From: REDI01 sp964586865
Lineage (GTDB): Bacteria; Myxococcota_A; UBA796; GCA-2862545
Assembly (NCBI GenBank): GCA_964586865.1
Contig: CAZPJM010000020.1
Location: forward strand, 1 to 32,834
Direction: 5' to 3'
Length of the DNA: 32,834 bases
The position numbers were made by a program, and so were the translations under genes. Positions within the stretch are counted from its first letter, which is position 1. Each line of letters begins with the position of its first letter. Below are positions 15,064-23,822 of this stretch, one piece after another. Under the pieces are notes generated by a model. It was not told where the DNA came from, ran no database searches, and saw only the letters and a program-made list of their open reading frames with translations.

Positions 15064-16302
15064 CTACTCGCCGATGTAGCGGAACACGGCCTCGTCCCAC
15101 GCCCGCCCCTCGAGGCGGTCGAGCATGGCCCGGTTGACGGCCTCCCGGTAGGCGGCGTCCTCGGTGAGGCCGAAGGCGTAGGACTGGCGCCCGAACTCGC
15201 GCGGCACCACCCGCACCCGCCGGTCGGTGCGCTGCCGGACCAGGTAGCGGAGGATGGGGGCGTCGTAGACCACCGCGTCCAGCTCGCCCTCGGCCAGGGC
15301 GTCCAGGGCGGCGCTGGCGCTCGGGTAGGCCTGGTAGGGGAGGTGGTTGGCCCGTAGCCAGGCCTCGCTGGTGGAGCTGCCCACCGTGCCCACCGCTGCC
15401 CCTGGCAGATCGTCGGGCCCTCCGATCCCCAGGTCGAGCTGGGAGACGGTGAGGGAGGTGGTGATGGCCGCGGTGAAGCTCGAGATGATGATGATGCTGG
15501 CGAACATCCACACCAGCGCCACCAGCCGGCCCACCACGGTGCGGGGCGCCTTGTCGCCGTAGCCCACCGTCGTCATGGTCACGGCCGACCACCACAGGCC
15601 CGAGGCCAGCCCCTCGGCCAGGTTGCCGCCGAAGTCCTCGTTGTGGCGGCGCTCCGCCAGCCACACCACGAAGCCCACCACCCCGAGCAGGGCCAGCAGG
15701 CCCGCCACCACCCGCCAGAAGGTGGGCGAGAGCAGGGAGGTGAGCCAGGCCAGGCCGGGGGCCTGACGGCGGACGGCGATGCCGTAGCCCGTGTCGTAGA
15801 AGGGGTGGGTGAAGTCGTAGCGGGCCTCCCGGGCCGAGGTGACCGTCAGCGCCCCCACCGCCACGTCCACCTCGCCCGACTCGATCTCGTCGAGGAGCTC
15901 GTCGAGGGTGTCGAGCTTGCGGAGCGTCCAGGGGATGTGGGCGTCCTCGGCCACCTGGGTCCAGAGCTCGACGGACAGGCCCTGCCACCGGCCGTCGGGC
16001 CCTTCGAAGGCGAAGGGGGGCGTGGGCTTCACGCCGACGGTGAGCGGCGGGCCCTCGTAGGTCATGGACGGGGGCGGGGCCCGGACGGCCAGGGGCTCGG
16101 CGGCGTCCGTGTCCATCAGGTCGGTGTCCGAGCCATCCGTGTCCAGCGCTTCGGTATCCGTGCCGTCGGTGTCGGAGCCGTCCGCCGCGGGCGCGCCGGG
16201 GGCCGCCTCTTCGGCGGCCGGGGCGCCGTCTTCACCGGGGTCCGGGGCCGGGGCGGCCGGCACCGAGAGGAGCAGGGCCAGTCCGATCCAGGCAGGGCGC
16301 AA
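15064..16302 (-). CDS. GluR0-type ligand-gated potassium channel homologue (ionotropic glutamate receptor family)
   Basis: The 412-residue product interleaves a periplasmic binding protein fold with a pore, as prokaryotic glutamate receptors do. It has a signal peptide (1-19), an Asp-Thr-rich linker (about 42-67), lobe 1 (about 85-185, ALTVTSARE with Arg158, DFTHPFY), TM1 (about 194-216), a pore loop with the selectivity filter TVGYGD (245-250), TM2 (about 257-285) ending SSFTAAITTSLTV, and lobe 2 (about 290-410, GTVGSSTSEAWL, YDAPIL with Asp347). TVGYGD predicts potassium selectivity. The Arg, Ser/Thr and Asp positions match amino-acid-binding members, so an amino-acid ligand is likely (inference). 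The start is a TTG with GGAG about 7 nt upstream; no better start is seen. TAGGCT (16325-16330) may be its -10. Confidence 0.88.
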   Translation of the reverse strand: MRPAWIGLALLLSVPAAPAPDPGEDGAPAAEEAAPGAPAADGSDTDGTDTEALDTDGSDTDLMDTDAAEPLAVRAPPPSMTYEGPPLTVGVKPTPPFAFEGPDGRWQGLSVELWTQVAEDAHIPWTLRKLDTLDELLDEIESGEVDVAVGALTVTSAREARYDFTHPFYDTGYGIAVRRQAPGLAWLTSLLSPTFWRVVAGLLALLGVVGFVVWLAERRHNEDFGGNLAEGLASGLWWSAVTMTTVGYGDKAPRTVVGRLVALVWMFASIIIISSFTAAITTSLTVSQLDLGIGGPDDLPGAAVGTVGSSTSEAWLRANHLPYQAYPSASAALDALAEGELDAVVYDAPILRYLVRQRTDRRVRVVPREFGRQSYAFGLTEDAAYREAVNRAMLDRLEGRAWDEAVFRYIGE

Positions 16303-16324
16303 CGGGAACTCCGGGCAGGGGCGG

Positions 16325-16330
16325 AGCCTA
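16325..16330 (-). promoter_or_regulatory. Possible -10 element (TAGGCT) of the channel gene
   Basis: On the minus strand TAGGCT ends 22 nt before the TTG start. It matches the -10 consensus only partly (TA..-T) and no -35 is apparent. Confidence 0.25.
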
Positions 16331-16401
16331 CCAGGGACGCGCCCGGGCGTTCCAACCGGACCCCGGCCCGTCGCGGGGCCCGCGGGTGCGGCGCGGGTCG
16401 A

Positions 16402-18084
16402 TCAGCCGCCGGCGGGGGCCGCGTCGGTGTCGGGCTCGGCGGCGGCCGCCTCGACCGGTGGGGCGTCCACGTCGCGGCAGCACCGGAAGCCCAGGGTGGC
16501 GTGGGTGTAGCCGGTGTTCTCGTCGGTGGAGAAGGCGCAGCGGGTGCCCTTCTCGGCCGAGGAGAGGCTGCCGCCCTTCACCACCCGCCGGGCCTCGTCG
16601 CCGGGCGAGGTGGCCGTCCACTCCTTGAGGCCGCCCGAGAGGTCGTAGACCCCCCAGCCGCTCCGGCACTCGGGGTGCTGGCCCGAGACGTGCTCGGCGT
16701 CGAGGCCCTCGCCGCAGAAGGAGGGATCGTAGGTGTCGCCGTAGGCGTAGATGAAGTTGAGGGGGCCCTTGCAGGCCTTCTCCCACTCCTGGGCCGAGCA
16801 CAGGCGCTTGCCCTCGGCCTGGCAGGTCTCCTGGGCCACCTGCCAGGTCACCTTCGTGGTGGGCTCGGCGTTCTTGGCGTTCGGGTGCTCGAAGGCGTCG
16901 ATGAGGTAGCCGGGCAGATCGACCCGCTCGTGGAGGTGCTCGGCGCCCTTGTTGGCGAACTCGTCGGTGAGGAGCCGGCCGGAGAGGTACGGCCCGGGGG
17001 GCACGTAGATCATGCCCTTGGGATGCCGGGACTGCACCGCCTCGCGCTCGGCGGGTGTCGGCATCTTGTGGGCCTCCTTGATCTCGAGGCGGATCCGCTG
17101 GTCCTCGACCCGGGCCGACTTGTCCTCGTCGGTGCCGACGAAGAGGTAGTAGACGATGGGGATGGACAAGAGGACCAGCAGGCCGCCCAGGCCGGCGATC
17201 CCCAGGACCAGGGGCCAGGTACGCTGCTCCTCCTGGGGCTCGGTGGCGGCGGCTTCGAAGACGCGCTGGATGCCGTTGATCAGGTCCCGCGCCGAGCGGT
17301 ACCGATCCTCGGGGCTGTTGGCCATGGCCAGCTCGACCACGTCGTCGACCAGCTTGGGCAGCTCGGGGCGGGCCTGGCTCGGCGGCAGGAAGGTGCCCAC
17401 CGGCGCGGTGCCGGTGAGCATCTCGTAGAAGACCACGCCTGCGCTGTAGATGTCGCTGCGGGGCGTGGCCACGGGCTCGAAGCTCTTCAGCTCCGGCGCC
17501 ATGTACTGGGCCTCGCCGCGGGTGTACTCGTCCTCGACCAGGGTGCCGGAGGGGACCAGGTCCCAGAGGCAGGCCCCGACCAGCTTGACGTGGGCCACGA
17601 AGTTCCGCTGGCGGGGGCCCGCGTAGCGGACGTTCACCAGGATGTACTCGGGCCGCAGGGCGCGGAGGATGACGCCCTCGTCGTGGAGGAAGCAGAGGGC
17701 CTCGAGGATCTGGTTGACCACCTGGGCGGCGTCCTTGAGCCCGAACTTGCGCCCGGCGATCCTGTACTCCTGCAGCAGCTCCCGCAGGGTCCGCCCGTCG
17801 AAGTCCTCCCAGGTCACGAAGGCGGTGCCCTGGTGCTCCGAGAGCTCGCCCAGCCGGACCAGGTGGGGATTGCGCAGGTCTTTCGCGCGGCGGAACGCCG
17901 CCAGCGTGTCGTCCTTGCTCTCGGGCCCGGAGACCTCGGGACGCAGGACGGTCAGGCGCACGAACTTGCCGCTGTCCAGGTGCTTGACGCGGTAGGTCAC
18001 GCCGAGGGGGCTGTCGCCGAGGTGGTCGATGACCTCGTAGGTCGAGGCGAGGACGTCGCCGCGGCTGTACTCCAGCTTGCTCAC
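16402..18084 (-). CDS. Membrane pseudokinase fused to an FGE-like (SUMF1-type) domain
   Basis: The 560-residue product has a cytoplasmic Ser/Thr-kinase-like domain (about 10-275), one membrane helix (about 290-316) and an outside FGE-sulfatase-like domain (about 355-538). Key kinase residues are gone: the VAIK lysine is Thr45, HRD-LKP-EN reads L-R-A-LRP-EY (Ala142, Arg144, Tyr147), and DFG reads GAC (170-172). The fold markers YMAPE (194-198) and SDIYSAGVVFYEMLTG (210-225) remain. The FGE part has DLSGGLKEWT and TLGFRCC, but the segment after GGS (504-506) lacks the cysteine pair needed for formylglycine formation. It is therefore probably a sensor or scaffold without either activity (inference). 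The GTG at 18084 has GGAG 5 nt upstream; longer in-frame extensions do not look like protein of this family. Confidence 0.85.
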   Translation of the reverse strand: MSKLEYSRGDVLASTYEVIDHLGDSPLGVTYRVKHLDSGKFVRLTVLRPEVSGPESKDDTLAAFRRAKDLRNPHLVRLGELSEHQGTAFVTWEDFDGRTLRELLQEYRIAGRKFGLKDAAQVVNQILEALCFLHDEGVILRALRPEYILVNVRYAGPRQRNFVAHVKLVGACLWDLVPSGTLVEDEYTRGEAQYMAPELKSFEPVATPRSDIYSAGVVFYEMLTGTAPVGTFLPPSQARPELPKLVDDVVELAMANSPEDRYRSARDLINGIQRVFEAAATEPQEEQRTWPLVLGIAGLGGLLVLLSIPIVYYLFVGTDEDKSARVEDQRIRLEIKEAHKMPTPAEREAVQSRHPKGMIYVPPGPYLSGRLLTDEFANKGAEHLHERVDLPGYLIDAFEHPNAKNAEPTTKVTWQVAQETCQAEGKRLCSAQEWEKACKGPLNFIYAYGDTYDPSFCGEGLDAEHVSGQHPECRSGWGVYDLSGGLKEWTATSPGDEARRVVKGGSLSSAEKGTRCAFSTDENTGYTHATLGFRCCRDVDAPPVEAAAAEPDTDAAPAGG

Positions 18085-18150
18085 CGGCTCTCCAGCGGGT
18101 TCGTGCGGTTCCTGCGGGTGCGGGGACCCGCCGTCACCGTGTCGGCCCGG

Positions 18151-18158
18151 ACCGTAGC
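18151..18158 (-). promoter_or_regulatory. GCTACGGT element, putative -10 of the pseudokinase gene
   Basis: On the minus strand the element lies 66 nt before the GTG start, in the 157-nt gap after the UbiB-like gene. A second TA-containing hexamer, TACAGT (18161-18166), lies just upstream. No -35 is recognised. Confidence 0.35.
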
Positions 18159-18241
18159 ACACTGTAGGGCCGGCTCGGGTCGGCTGGGATCCTTCCGGTA
18201 CGCGGCCGACCGCCAGCCCCACCGGCCCGTGGGCCCGGCCC

Positions 18242-19975
18242 TCAGTCCCGGCGGCGGCGGAAGCTGAAGAAGCGGAGGATCCGCCCGAAGAAGGTCCGCC
18301 AGAACCGGAAGGACAGGAAGCGCGAGAAGAACACGTGGATGCCCAGCGCACCGAAGAGCACGGCGCCGAGCACCGCCAGCAGCAGCCCGACCAGGCCGAA
18401 CAGGGGGACCCCGAGGGGGTAGGGGGACCAGGCCGCGAGGAAGAGCAGCGAGCCCAGGGTGATGGTCGAGGCGAACAGGGCGAGGGAGACCCGCAGGCCC
18501 GCCATGCGGATGGCGTCCTCGACCTGCCTGAGCTGGGGGGTGCGGGTCTCGAAGGAGAGGCGCCCGGCCTCCAGGTCCATCATGGCCTGGGTCACCTGGG
18601 TGGGGAAGTCCTTGAAGTGGCCCTGGAGCTGGATGACGCCGCGGGCCACGTCCACCGCCACGCGCTCGGGGGAGAGGCGGGTGGCCACCAGCCGCTGGGC
18701 GTACGGCTTGACCTCCTCGACGATGTCCACGCCGGGCAGGAGCCCGCGCAGGATCCCCTCCACGAGCCCGAAGGTGCGCGAGAGGACGGCGAACTCGGGG
18801 GGCAGGTCGATGTGGAAGCGGCTGGCGAGCTGCATGACCTCCATCAGGGTGGAGGGATCCTCGGAGAGCTCCTCCAGGCTCATGCCGTAGTACTTGTCCA
18901 TCAGCCGCTCGATCTCCTGGGTGAAGGCCCGAAGGTCGACCCGGTCGCTGGTGGCGCCGGCCCGGTAGATGGTCATGGCCAGGGTCTCGGCGTCCCGGAA
19001 GACCATGGCGGTGAAGGCGGCGATGATGGTGTCCTGCATCTGGCCGGTCAGGCTGCCCGTGAGCCCGAAGTCCAGCAGGGCGATGCGATCGTCCTCGGTG
19101 ACGAAGACATTGCCCGGGTGGGGGTCGCCGTGGAAGAAGCCGTGGACGAAGATCTGGTCGTAGGCGCACTCCATCAGGCGGTGGGCCAGGGCCCGGGAGC
19201 GGGGGGTGACCTCGGCGTGGTCGAGGCGCCGCTTCAGGGGCTCGCCGTCGATGAGCTCCATCACCAGCACCCGGCGGCTGCAGTACTGGGGGATGGGACG
19301 GGGGACGATCACGTCGTCCACGTCCTGGAAGTTGCGCCACATCTTCTCGGCGGCCCGCATCTCCTGGGTGAAGTCGAGCTCATTGCTGATCGCCACGTCG
19401 AACTCGCGGACGATGTCGCGGGGCTGGTGCAGGCCGGGCAGGGAGAGGCGCCCCTCGGCCACCCGGGCGAGGGTGTAGAGGATGTGCATGTCGCTGCGGA
19501 TGCGGCCGGCGATGTCCCGCCGCTGGATCTTGACCGCCACCTCGGTCCCGTCCTCGAGCACCGCGCGGTGCACCTGGGCGATGGAGGCGCTGCCGAGTGG
19601 CTCCATGTCGAACTCGGCGAAGACCTCGTCGGGGGGCAGGGCCAGCTCCTCGCGCAGGATGGCGTCCACGTCCTCGGCGGACATGGGCGGGACCCGGTCC
19701 TGGAGGGACTGGAACTCGATGATCACGTCGGGCGGGAGGATGTCCGGGCGGACCGAGAGGACCTGCCCGAGCTTGACAAAGGTGGGTCCCAGCTCGACCA
19801 GGGCCTTGCGGAGGCGCCGGGCGAGGGGGGAGGTGGCCATCTCGGGATCGGCGGCGGGCGGGCCCTCGCCGCCCACCCCGATGGTGGTGAAGAGCTGGCC
19901 GAAGCCGTACTTCGCCAGGATGGCGACGATCTGCTGCAGGCGTCCGAGGTCCTGGACCTGGAGGGACTTGGACAT
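18242..19975 (-). CDS. UbiB/ABC1 (AarF) family kinase-like protein
   Basis: The 577-residue product carries the family hallmarks: FVKLGQ (66-71, KxGQ motif), the nucleotide loop PLGSASIAQVH (126-136), VAVK with Lys149, HGDPHPGN (about 284-291) and LLDFGLTG (about 300-307). Two hydrophobic segments near the C-terminus (about 493-545) predict membrane anchoring, followed by a very basic, Phe-rich tail. Family members have unusual ATPase activity and support ubiquinone or other lipid metabolism. Here no ubiquinone genes are nearby, so the substrate is open. The ATG at 19975 has only a distant GGAG, but GCTAACCT (20006-20013) lies 30 nt upstream. Confidence 0.93.
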   Translation of the reverse strand: MSKSLQVQDLGRLQQIVAILAKYGFGQLFTTIGVGGEGPPAADPEMATSPLARRLRKALVELGPTFVKLGQVLSVRPDILPPDVIIEFQSLQDRVPPMSAEDVDAILREELALPPDEVFAEFDMEPLGSASIAQVHRAVLEDGTEVAVKIQRRDIAGRIRSDMHILYTLARVAEGRLSLPGLHQPRDIVREFDVAISNELDFTQEMRAAEKMWRNFQDVDDVIVPRPIPQYCSRRVLVMELIDGEPLKRRLDHAEVTPRSRALAHRLMECAYDQIFVHGFFHGDPHPGNVFVTEDDRIALLDFGLTGSLTGQMQDTIIAAFTAMVFRDAETLAMTIYRAGATSDRVDLRAFTQEIERLMDKYYGMSLEELSEDPSTLMEVMQLASRFHIDLPPEFAVLSRTFGLVEGILRGLLPGVDIVEEVKPYAQRLVATRLSPERVAVDVARGVIQLQGHFKDFPTQVTQAMMDLEAGRLSFETRTPQLRQVEDAIRMAGLRVSLALFASTITLGSLLFLAAWSPYPLGVPLFGLVGLLLAVLGAVLFGALGIHVFFSRFLSFRFWRTFFGRILRFFSFRRRRD

Positions 19976-20005
19976 GCGGGGGCGGGCTCCGTGGCTCGGT
20001 GGGGC

Positions 20006-20013
20006 AGGTTAGC
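20006..20013 (-). promoter_or_regulatory. GCTAACCT element, putative -10 of the UbiB-like gene
   Basis: On the minus strand it ends 30 nt before the ATG at 19975 and fits the recurring GCTA pattern of this window. No -35 is visible. Confidence 0.4.
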
Positions 20014-20159
20014 CCGGCCGCGCGGGCACCGTCGGCCCCGCCCACGGCACGGCACGTCCCTCTCGCCGGGGCCCGCGTGGTCGAGGCGTCCCGGTGACGG
20101 ACCCCGCTGCCCGCCTCGCTTGCACGCATTACGGCCCCGAGCACCCCGGAGGAGCCCCC

Positions 20160-21650
20160 ATGGCCAAGGACTCGGCGATCACGCCCCGCGAGCAGGACTA
20201 CAGCGCCTGGTACCTCGATGTCATCGCCCACGGTGACCTGCTCGACGACGCGCCCGTCCGCGGGTGCAAGGTCTTCAAGCCCCACGGCTACGGCATCTGG
20301 GAGCTCGTCCAGCGCGACCTGGACGCCCGCTTCAAGGCCACCGGCCACCAGAACGCCTACTTCCCCCTGTTCATCCCGCTCTCCTTCCTCTCCCGCGAGG
20401 CCGAGCACGTCGAGGGCTTCGCCAAGGAGTGCGCGGTGGTCACCCACCACCGGCTCACCGGCACCACCACCGAGGACGGCACCCCCGCGGTCATCCCCGA
20501 CCCGGAGGCCGCCCTCGAGGAGCCGCTCATCGTCCGGCCCACCTCCGAGACGGTCATCTGGCACATGTACGGCCGCTGGATCGACTCCTGGCGGGACCTG
20601 CCCATCCTGATCAACCAGTGGGCCAATGTGGTCCGCTGGGAGCTGCGCACCCGGCCCTTCCTCCGCACCGCCGAGTTCCTGTGGCAGGAGGGCCACACCG
20701 CCCACGCCACCCGCGACGAGGCCATCGCCGAGGCCGAGCAGATGCTGCAGGTCTACGCCGACTTCGCGCGCGAGGCCCTGGCCATCCCGGTGGTGACCGG
20801 CCGCAAGTCCGCCCGGGAGCGCTTCGCCGGTGCGGTCGAGACGTACACCATCGAGGCGCTCATGCAGAATGGCTGGGCGCTGCAGTCGGGCACGAGCCAC
20901 TTCCTGGGCCAGAACTTCGCGAAGGCCTTCGACGTCACCTTCCAGGACGCCGAGGGCGCCCGGGAGCACGTGTGGGCCACCTCCTGGGGCGTGTCCACCC
21001 GGCTCATCGGCGCGGTCATCATGACCCACAGCGACGACGACGGGCTGGTGCTGCCCCCGCGGGTCGCCCCGATCCAGGTGGTGGTCATCCCGGTGGGCAA
21101 GCCCAAGGACATGGACACGGTGGCGCCGGCGGCGGCCGACATCGCGGCCCGCCTGCGGGCCATCGGGGTGCGCGTGCACGTCGATGGCCGGGACAACCTG
21201 CGGCCCGGTGCCAAGTACTTCGAGTGGGAGCGCAAGGGCGTGCCCCTCCGCCTCGAGGTGGGCCCTCGGGACCTCTCGAAGGGGCAGGCCTTCAGCAAGA
21301 CCCGCATCGGCTCCGACAAGTTCGGCATCCCCCTCGATGCCCTCGAGGATCGCGTCCGCGAGGTCCTCGACGGGGTGCAGGCCGAGCTCCTCGCCCGCGC
21401 GACGGCCCTGCGGGACCGGCGCACCTTCGACATCGACAGCCGCGAGGCCTTCGACGCCCAGCTCGCCACCGAGCCCGGCTTCCTGCGGGTGCCCTGGGGC
21501 GGGGACGACACCGATGAGCAGCGGATCGCCGACGAGACCAAGGCGACCATCCGGTGCTATCCGATGGACCAGCCCCCCCTGGACGGCGCCCCCTGCCCGC
21601 TGACGGGCAAGCCCGCGTGGACCTGGGCGCTCTTCGCCCGGGCGTACTGA
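20160..21650 (+). CDS. proS: Prolyl-tRNA synthetase, archaeal/eukaryotic-like type
   Basis: It charges tRNA-Pro with proline. The 496-residue product starts MAKDSAITPREQDYSAWYLDVI and contains VFKPHGYGIWELVQRDLD (about 37-54), class II motif 2 region VVRWELRTRPFLRTAEFLWQ (about 157-176), RPTSETVIWHMYGRW (about 125-139) and the C-terminal end LFARAY. Length and sequence style are those of the archaeal-type ProS (ProS3) without the bacterial editing insertion. The ATG at 20160 follows GGAGGAG (20148-20154) with a 5-nt spacer; the in-frame upstream codons from 20094 look unrelated. ATTACGGC (20128-20135) upstream could contain its -10. It is divergent from the UbiB-like gene. Confidence 0.95.
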   Translation: MAKDSAITPREQDYSAWYLDVIAHGDLLDDAPVRGCKVFKPHGYGIWELVQRDLDARFKATGHQNAYFPLFIPLSFLSREAEHVEGFAKECAVVTHHRLTGTTTEDGTPAVIPDPEAALEEPLIVRPTSETVIWHMYGRWIDSWRDLPILINQWANVVRWELRTRPFLRTAEFLWQEGHTAHATRDEAIAEAEQMLQVYADFAREALAIPVVTGRKSARERFAGAVETYTIEALMQNGWALQSGTSHFLGQNFAKAFDVTFQDAEGAREHVWATSWGVSTRLIGAVIMTHSDDDGLVLPPRVAPIQVVVIPVGKPKDMDTVAPAAADIAARLRAIGVRVHVDGRDNLRPGAKYFEWERKGVPLRLEVGPRDLSKGQAFSKTRIGSDKFGIPLDALEDRVREVLDGVQAELLARATALRDRRTFDIDSREAFDAQLATEPGFLRVPWGGDDTDEQRIADETKATIRCYPMDQPPLDGAPCPLTGKPAWTWALFARAY

Positions 21651-21757
21651 GGCTCGGGAGCGTCGGGGGCGTCGGGGGCGCTGCGCAAGGGCCCGGCAAG
21701 GGGTCCCGCTGGTGTGGGGGTCGGGCGGGGGCGATCCTGTGGGCCCGTGGAGGTCCC

Positions 21758-23761
21758 ATGCGCCAACTCCCCCTGCACAGCCTCGCCCTGGCGTTGGTGC
21801 TGATGACCGGCTGCACCCCCGATGGACCCGACGCCTCCGAGGACACCGCGGTGGAGGACACCGGCCACCCCCACCAGGACGACACGGGCGACGAGGACAC
21901 GGGCGGCGAGGACACGGGCGACGAGGACACGGGCGACACCGAGCCGCCGGTCGATCTGGACCCCATCGAGGGGGATGCGCTCTTCTACGGCCAGGGCCTG
22001 GCCTTCGAGGACGTGGTGCAACTCTCGGATGGCACCGTCCTGGTGGCCGGCGAGGCGGACGACCTCTCCTGGGCGCCCGTCACCCCGATCCCCCTGGGCG
22101 GCGGCGAGGACATCCTCTCCTCGGACGATGGCTACGGCTTCCTCCTCCACCTGGCCCCCGACCTGCAGACGGTCCTGAACCTGGTCCACTTCCCCGAGGG
22201 CACGGTGGGCAACATCCAGCGGATCCGGACCACCAACGTGCCGGGCCGCGCCACCGGCGACCTCTACATCAGCGGTCGCCGGGACGGCGTGCCGGAGAGG
22301 GACGACGGCTACTACATCGCGCGCCTGGACGGGAACTTCGTCGATGCGGTGCCGCGGGGCGCCCGCTGGGCCTACGACGTGGGGGCCCGGCCGCGCCAGG
22401 CCTCGGGCGGCGCCGGGACCAGCGCCTACAAGGACCTGCAGCCCTGGGACGTGGACGCCGCCGGTCGGGTCACCTTCGGCCGGGGCGCCGAGTACGACTT
22501 CCGCTGGGCGAGCATCCATCGTCTGGACGCCGACGGCGAGCTCATGGTCGTGGAGCACTGGCCGGCGCACTGGGGGGACGAGGGCGAGCACCACCACCAG
22601 CCGGCCTCCACCTGTCCGGGCCGGGTGGATCACTCGGGCATCGTCCTGAAGGCGGGGCGGCGGGGCAGCCTGCGCAGCCACTCGGCGGCCGACTTCGAGG
22701 CCACCCACAGCGACGGCAACGGCCGCACCGATCGGCCCGGCACCTGGCCCGACGACGTGTTCTTCCGGGGGCCCTGCCTGCCCGAGGACTGCCCGGGAGG
22801 CCGGGGCTACACCGGGTACAAGACCAGCGACAAGACCACCCAGCGGCTCGGCGGTATCGTCGTCGATCGTCGCAATGGCGCCATGTACTTCGGGATCTCC
22901 ACCCAATCGGTCCTGCCGAGCGGCCTGCCGGACTTCGAGCCGGCGGTGGTGGCCATGGACGCCGACGGTCGGCTGATGTGGTGGAACCGGCTGTACGAGG
23001 AGACCGACGCCAACTCCACCCCCGATCAGTACGTGGATGGGCTGGCCCTCGATGTGGAGAACGACCGTCTGGTGGTCCTGGCCCGCGCCCACGGCAACAA
23101 TGTGATCAACCTCTGGCGCGGCCACGAGATCCACGCCCGGCCCGAGGCCACCGCCTTCCAGAACCAGTTCACGGGCAACAACGGCAACATCCACATCTCC
23201 TGGCTCGGAAGCTTCGGCCTCGACGGCGAGCTGCACGCCAGCACCTACGTGGCCGAGTACGCCAACGGCACCGGGCGGCTCGGCCGCCCGCACCCCGACC
23301 CCAACCTGGATGGCTGGCCCGACCCCAACGGCGGCTGGCCCGACGTCAACACGACCCGCTGCCGCGACGTGGAGGTGGGGCTGGACGGCCGGGTGGTGGT
23401 CACCTGCCGCGGGCGTCGGACCATCACCACGGCGAACGCCTACCAGAAGATGCTCAAGTTCGAGGAGGGCCACAGCGCCTGGAACAGCTTCGTGCGGGTG
23501 TATGGCCCCGACCTGCGCACCGTGCCCTACTCGAGCCTGGTGGTGGGCCCGTGGGACCCGGAGACCCAGCAGGGCGGGGGCAATACGCAGCTCCGCGCCG
23601 TCCTCCCGGTGGCGGGTGGCGTCCTGTTCGCGGGTCTGCACACCGCCGACGAGGAGGGGCGTGCCCAGGGCAACCCGGTGCCGACCACCGCCGTACCGGC
23701 CTGGGGCGCCGAGCGGCCCTCGGGCCAGACGCCGCTGCTGGGCCACCTGGTGGTGCCCTGA
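21758..23761 (+). CDS. Large putative surface lipoprotein with EDTG repeats
   Basis: The 667-residue product has a lipoprotein signal peptide ending LMTGC (Cys19), then an acidic linker of EDTGD-type repeats (about 27-65). The long remainder looks like a beta-propeller-type beta-rich domain. Recurring units include VVQLSDGTVLVAGE, GFLLHLAPDLQTV, DLYISGRRDG, IHRLDADGELMVVEHW, AVVAMDADGRLMWWN and SLVVGPWDP. There are several His/Asp-rich loops (GDEGEHHHQ) and a pair of Cys (PCLPEDCPGG). No catalytic motif or named family is recognised. The ATG at 21758 follows GGAGG (21749-21753) by 4 nt; the start region is identical over 16 bp to that of the lipoprotein at 6021. It converges with transketolase. 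Confidence 0.78.
   Translation: MRQLPLHSLALALVLMTGCTPDGPDASEDTAVEDTGHPHQDDTGDEDTGGEDTGDEDTGDTEPPVDLDPIEGDALFYGQGLAFEDVVQLSDGTVLVAGEADDLSWAPVTPIPLGGGEDILSSDDGYGFLLHLAPDLQTVLNLVHFPEGTVGNIQRIRTTNVPGRATGDLYISGRRDGVPERDDGYYIARLDGNFVDAVPRGARWAYDVGARPRQASGGAGTSAYKDLQPWDVDAAGRVTFGRGAEYDFRWASIHRLDADGELMVVEHWPAHWGDEGEHHHQPASTCPGRVDHSGIVLKAGRRGSLRSHSAADFEATHSDGNGRTDRPGTWPDDVFFRGPCLPEDCPGGRGYTGYKTSDKTTQRLGGIVVDRRNGAMYFGISTQSVLPSGLPDFEPAVVAMDADGRLMWWNRLYEETDANSTPDQYVDGLALDVENDRLVVLARAHGNNVINLWRGHEIHARPEATAFQNQFTGNNGNIHISWLGSFGLDGELHASTYVAEYANGTGRLGRPHPDPNLDGWPDPNGGWPDVNTTRCRDVEVGLDGRVVVTCRGRRTITTANAYQKMLKFEEGHSAWNSFVRVYGPDLRTVPYSSLVVGPWDPETQQGGGNTQLRAVLPVAGGVLFAGLHTADEEGRAQGNPVPTTAVPAWGAERPSGQTPLLGHLVVP
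21878..21934 (+). repeat. 15-bp tandem repeat encoding EDTGD units
   Basis: Three full units (GACGAGGACACGGGC at 21890-21904 and 21920-21934, GGCGAGGACACGGGC at 21905-21919) follow a shorter copy (21878-21889). The array is in frame in the lipoprotein linker, so copy-number change would alter linker length without a frameshift. Confidence 0.85.
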
Positions 23762-23772
23762 CCCGAGGCCTC

Positions 23773-23800
23773 CGCCGATCCCTCCCCGGGGCGGTCGGCG
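23773..23800. terminator. Hairpin between convergent genes, possible bidirectional terminator
   Basis: CGCCGA (23773-23778) pairs with TCGGCG (23795-23800), with further GC pairing inside. It sits in the 61-nt gap between the lipoprotein and transketolase stops. No U-tract is present on either strand. Confidence 0.3.
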
Positions 23801-23822
23801 TGCAGCCGGATCCCGCGGGCCC

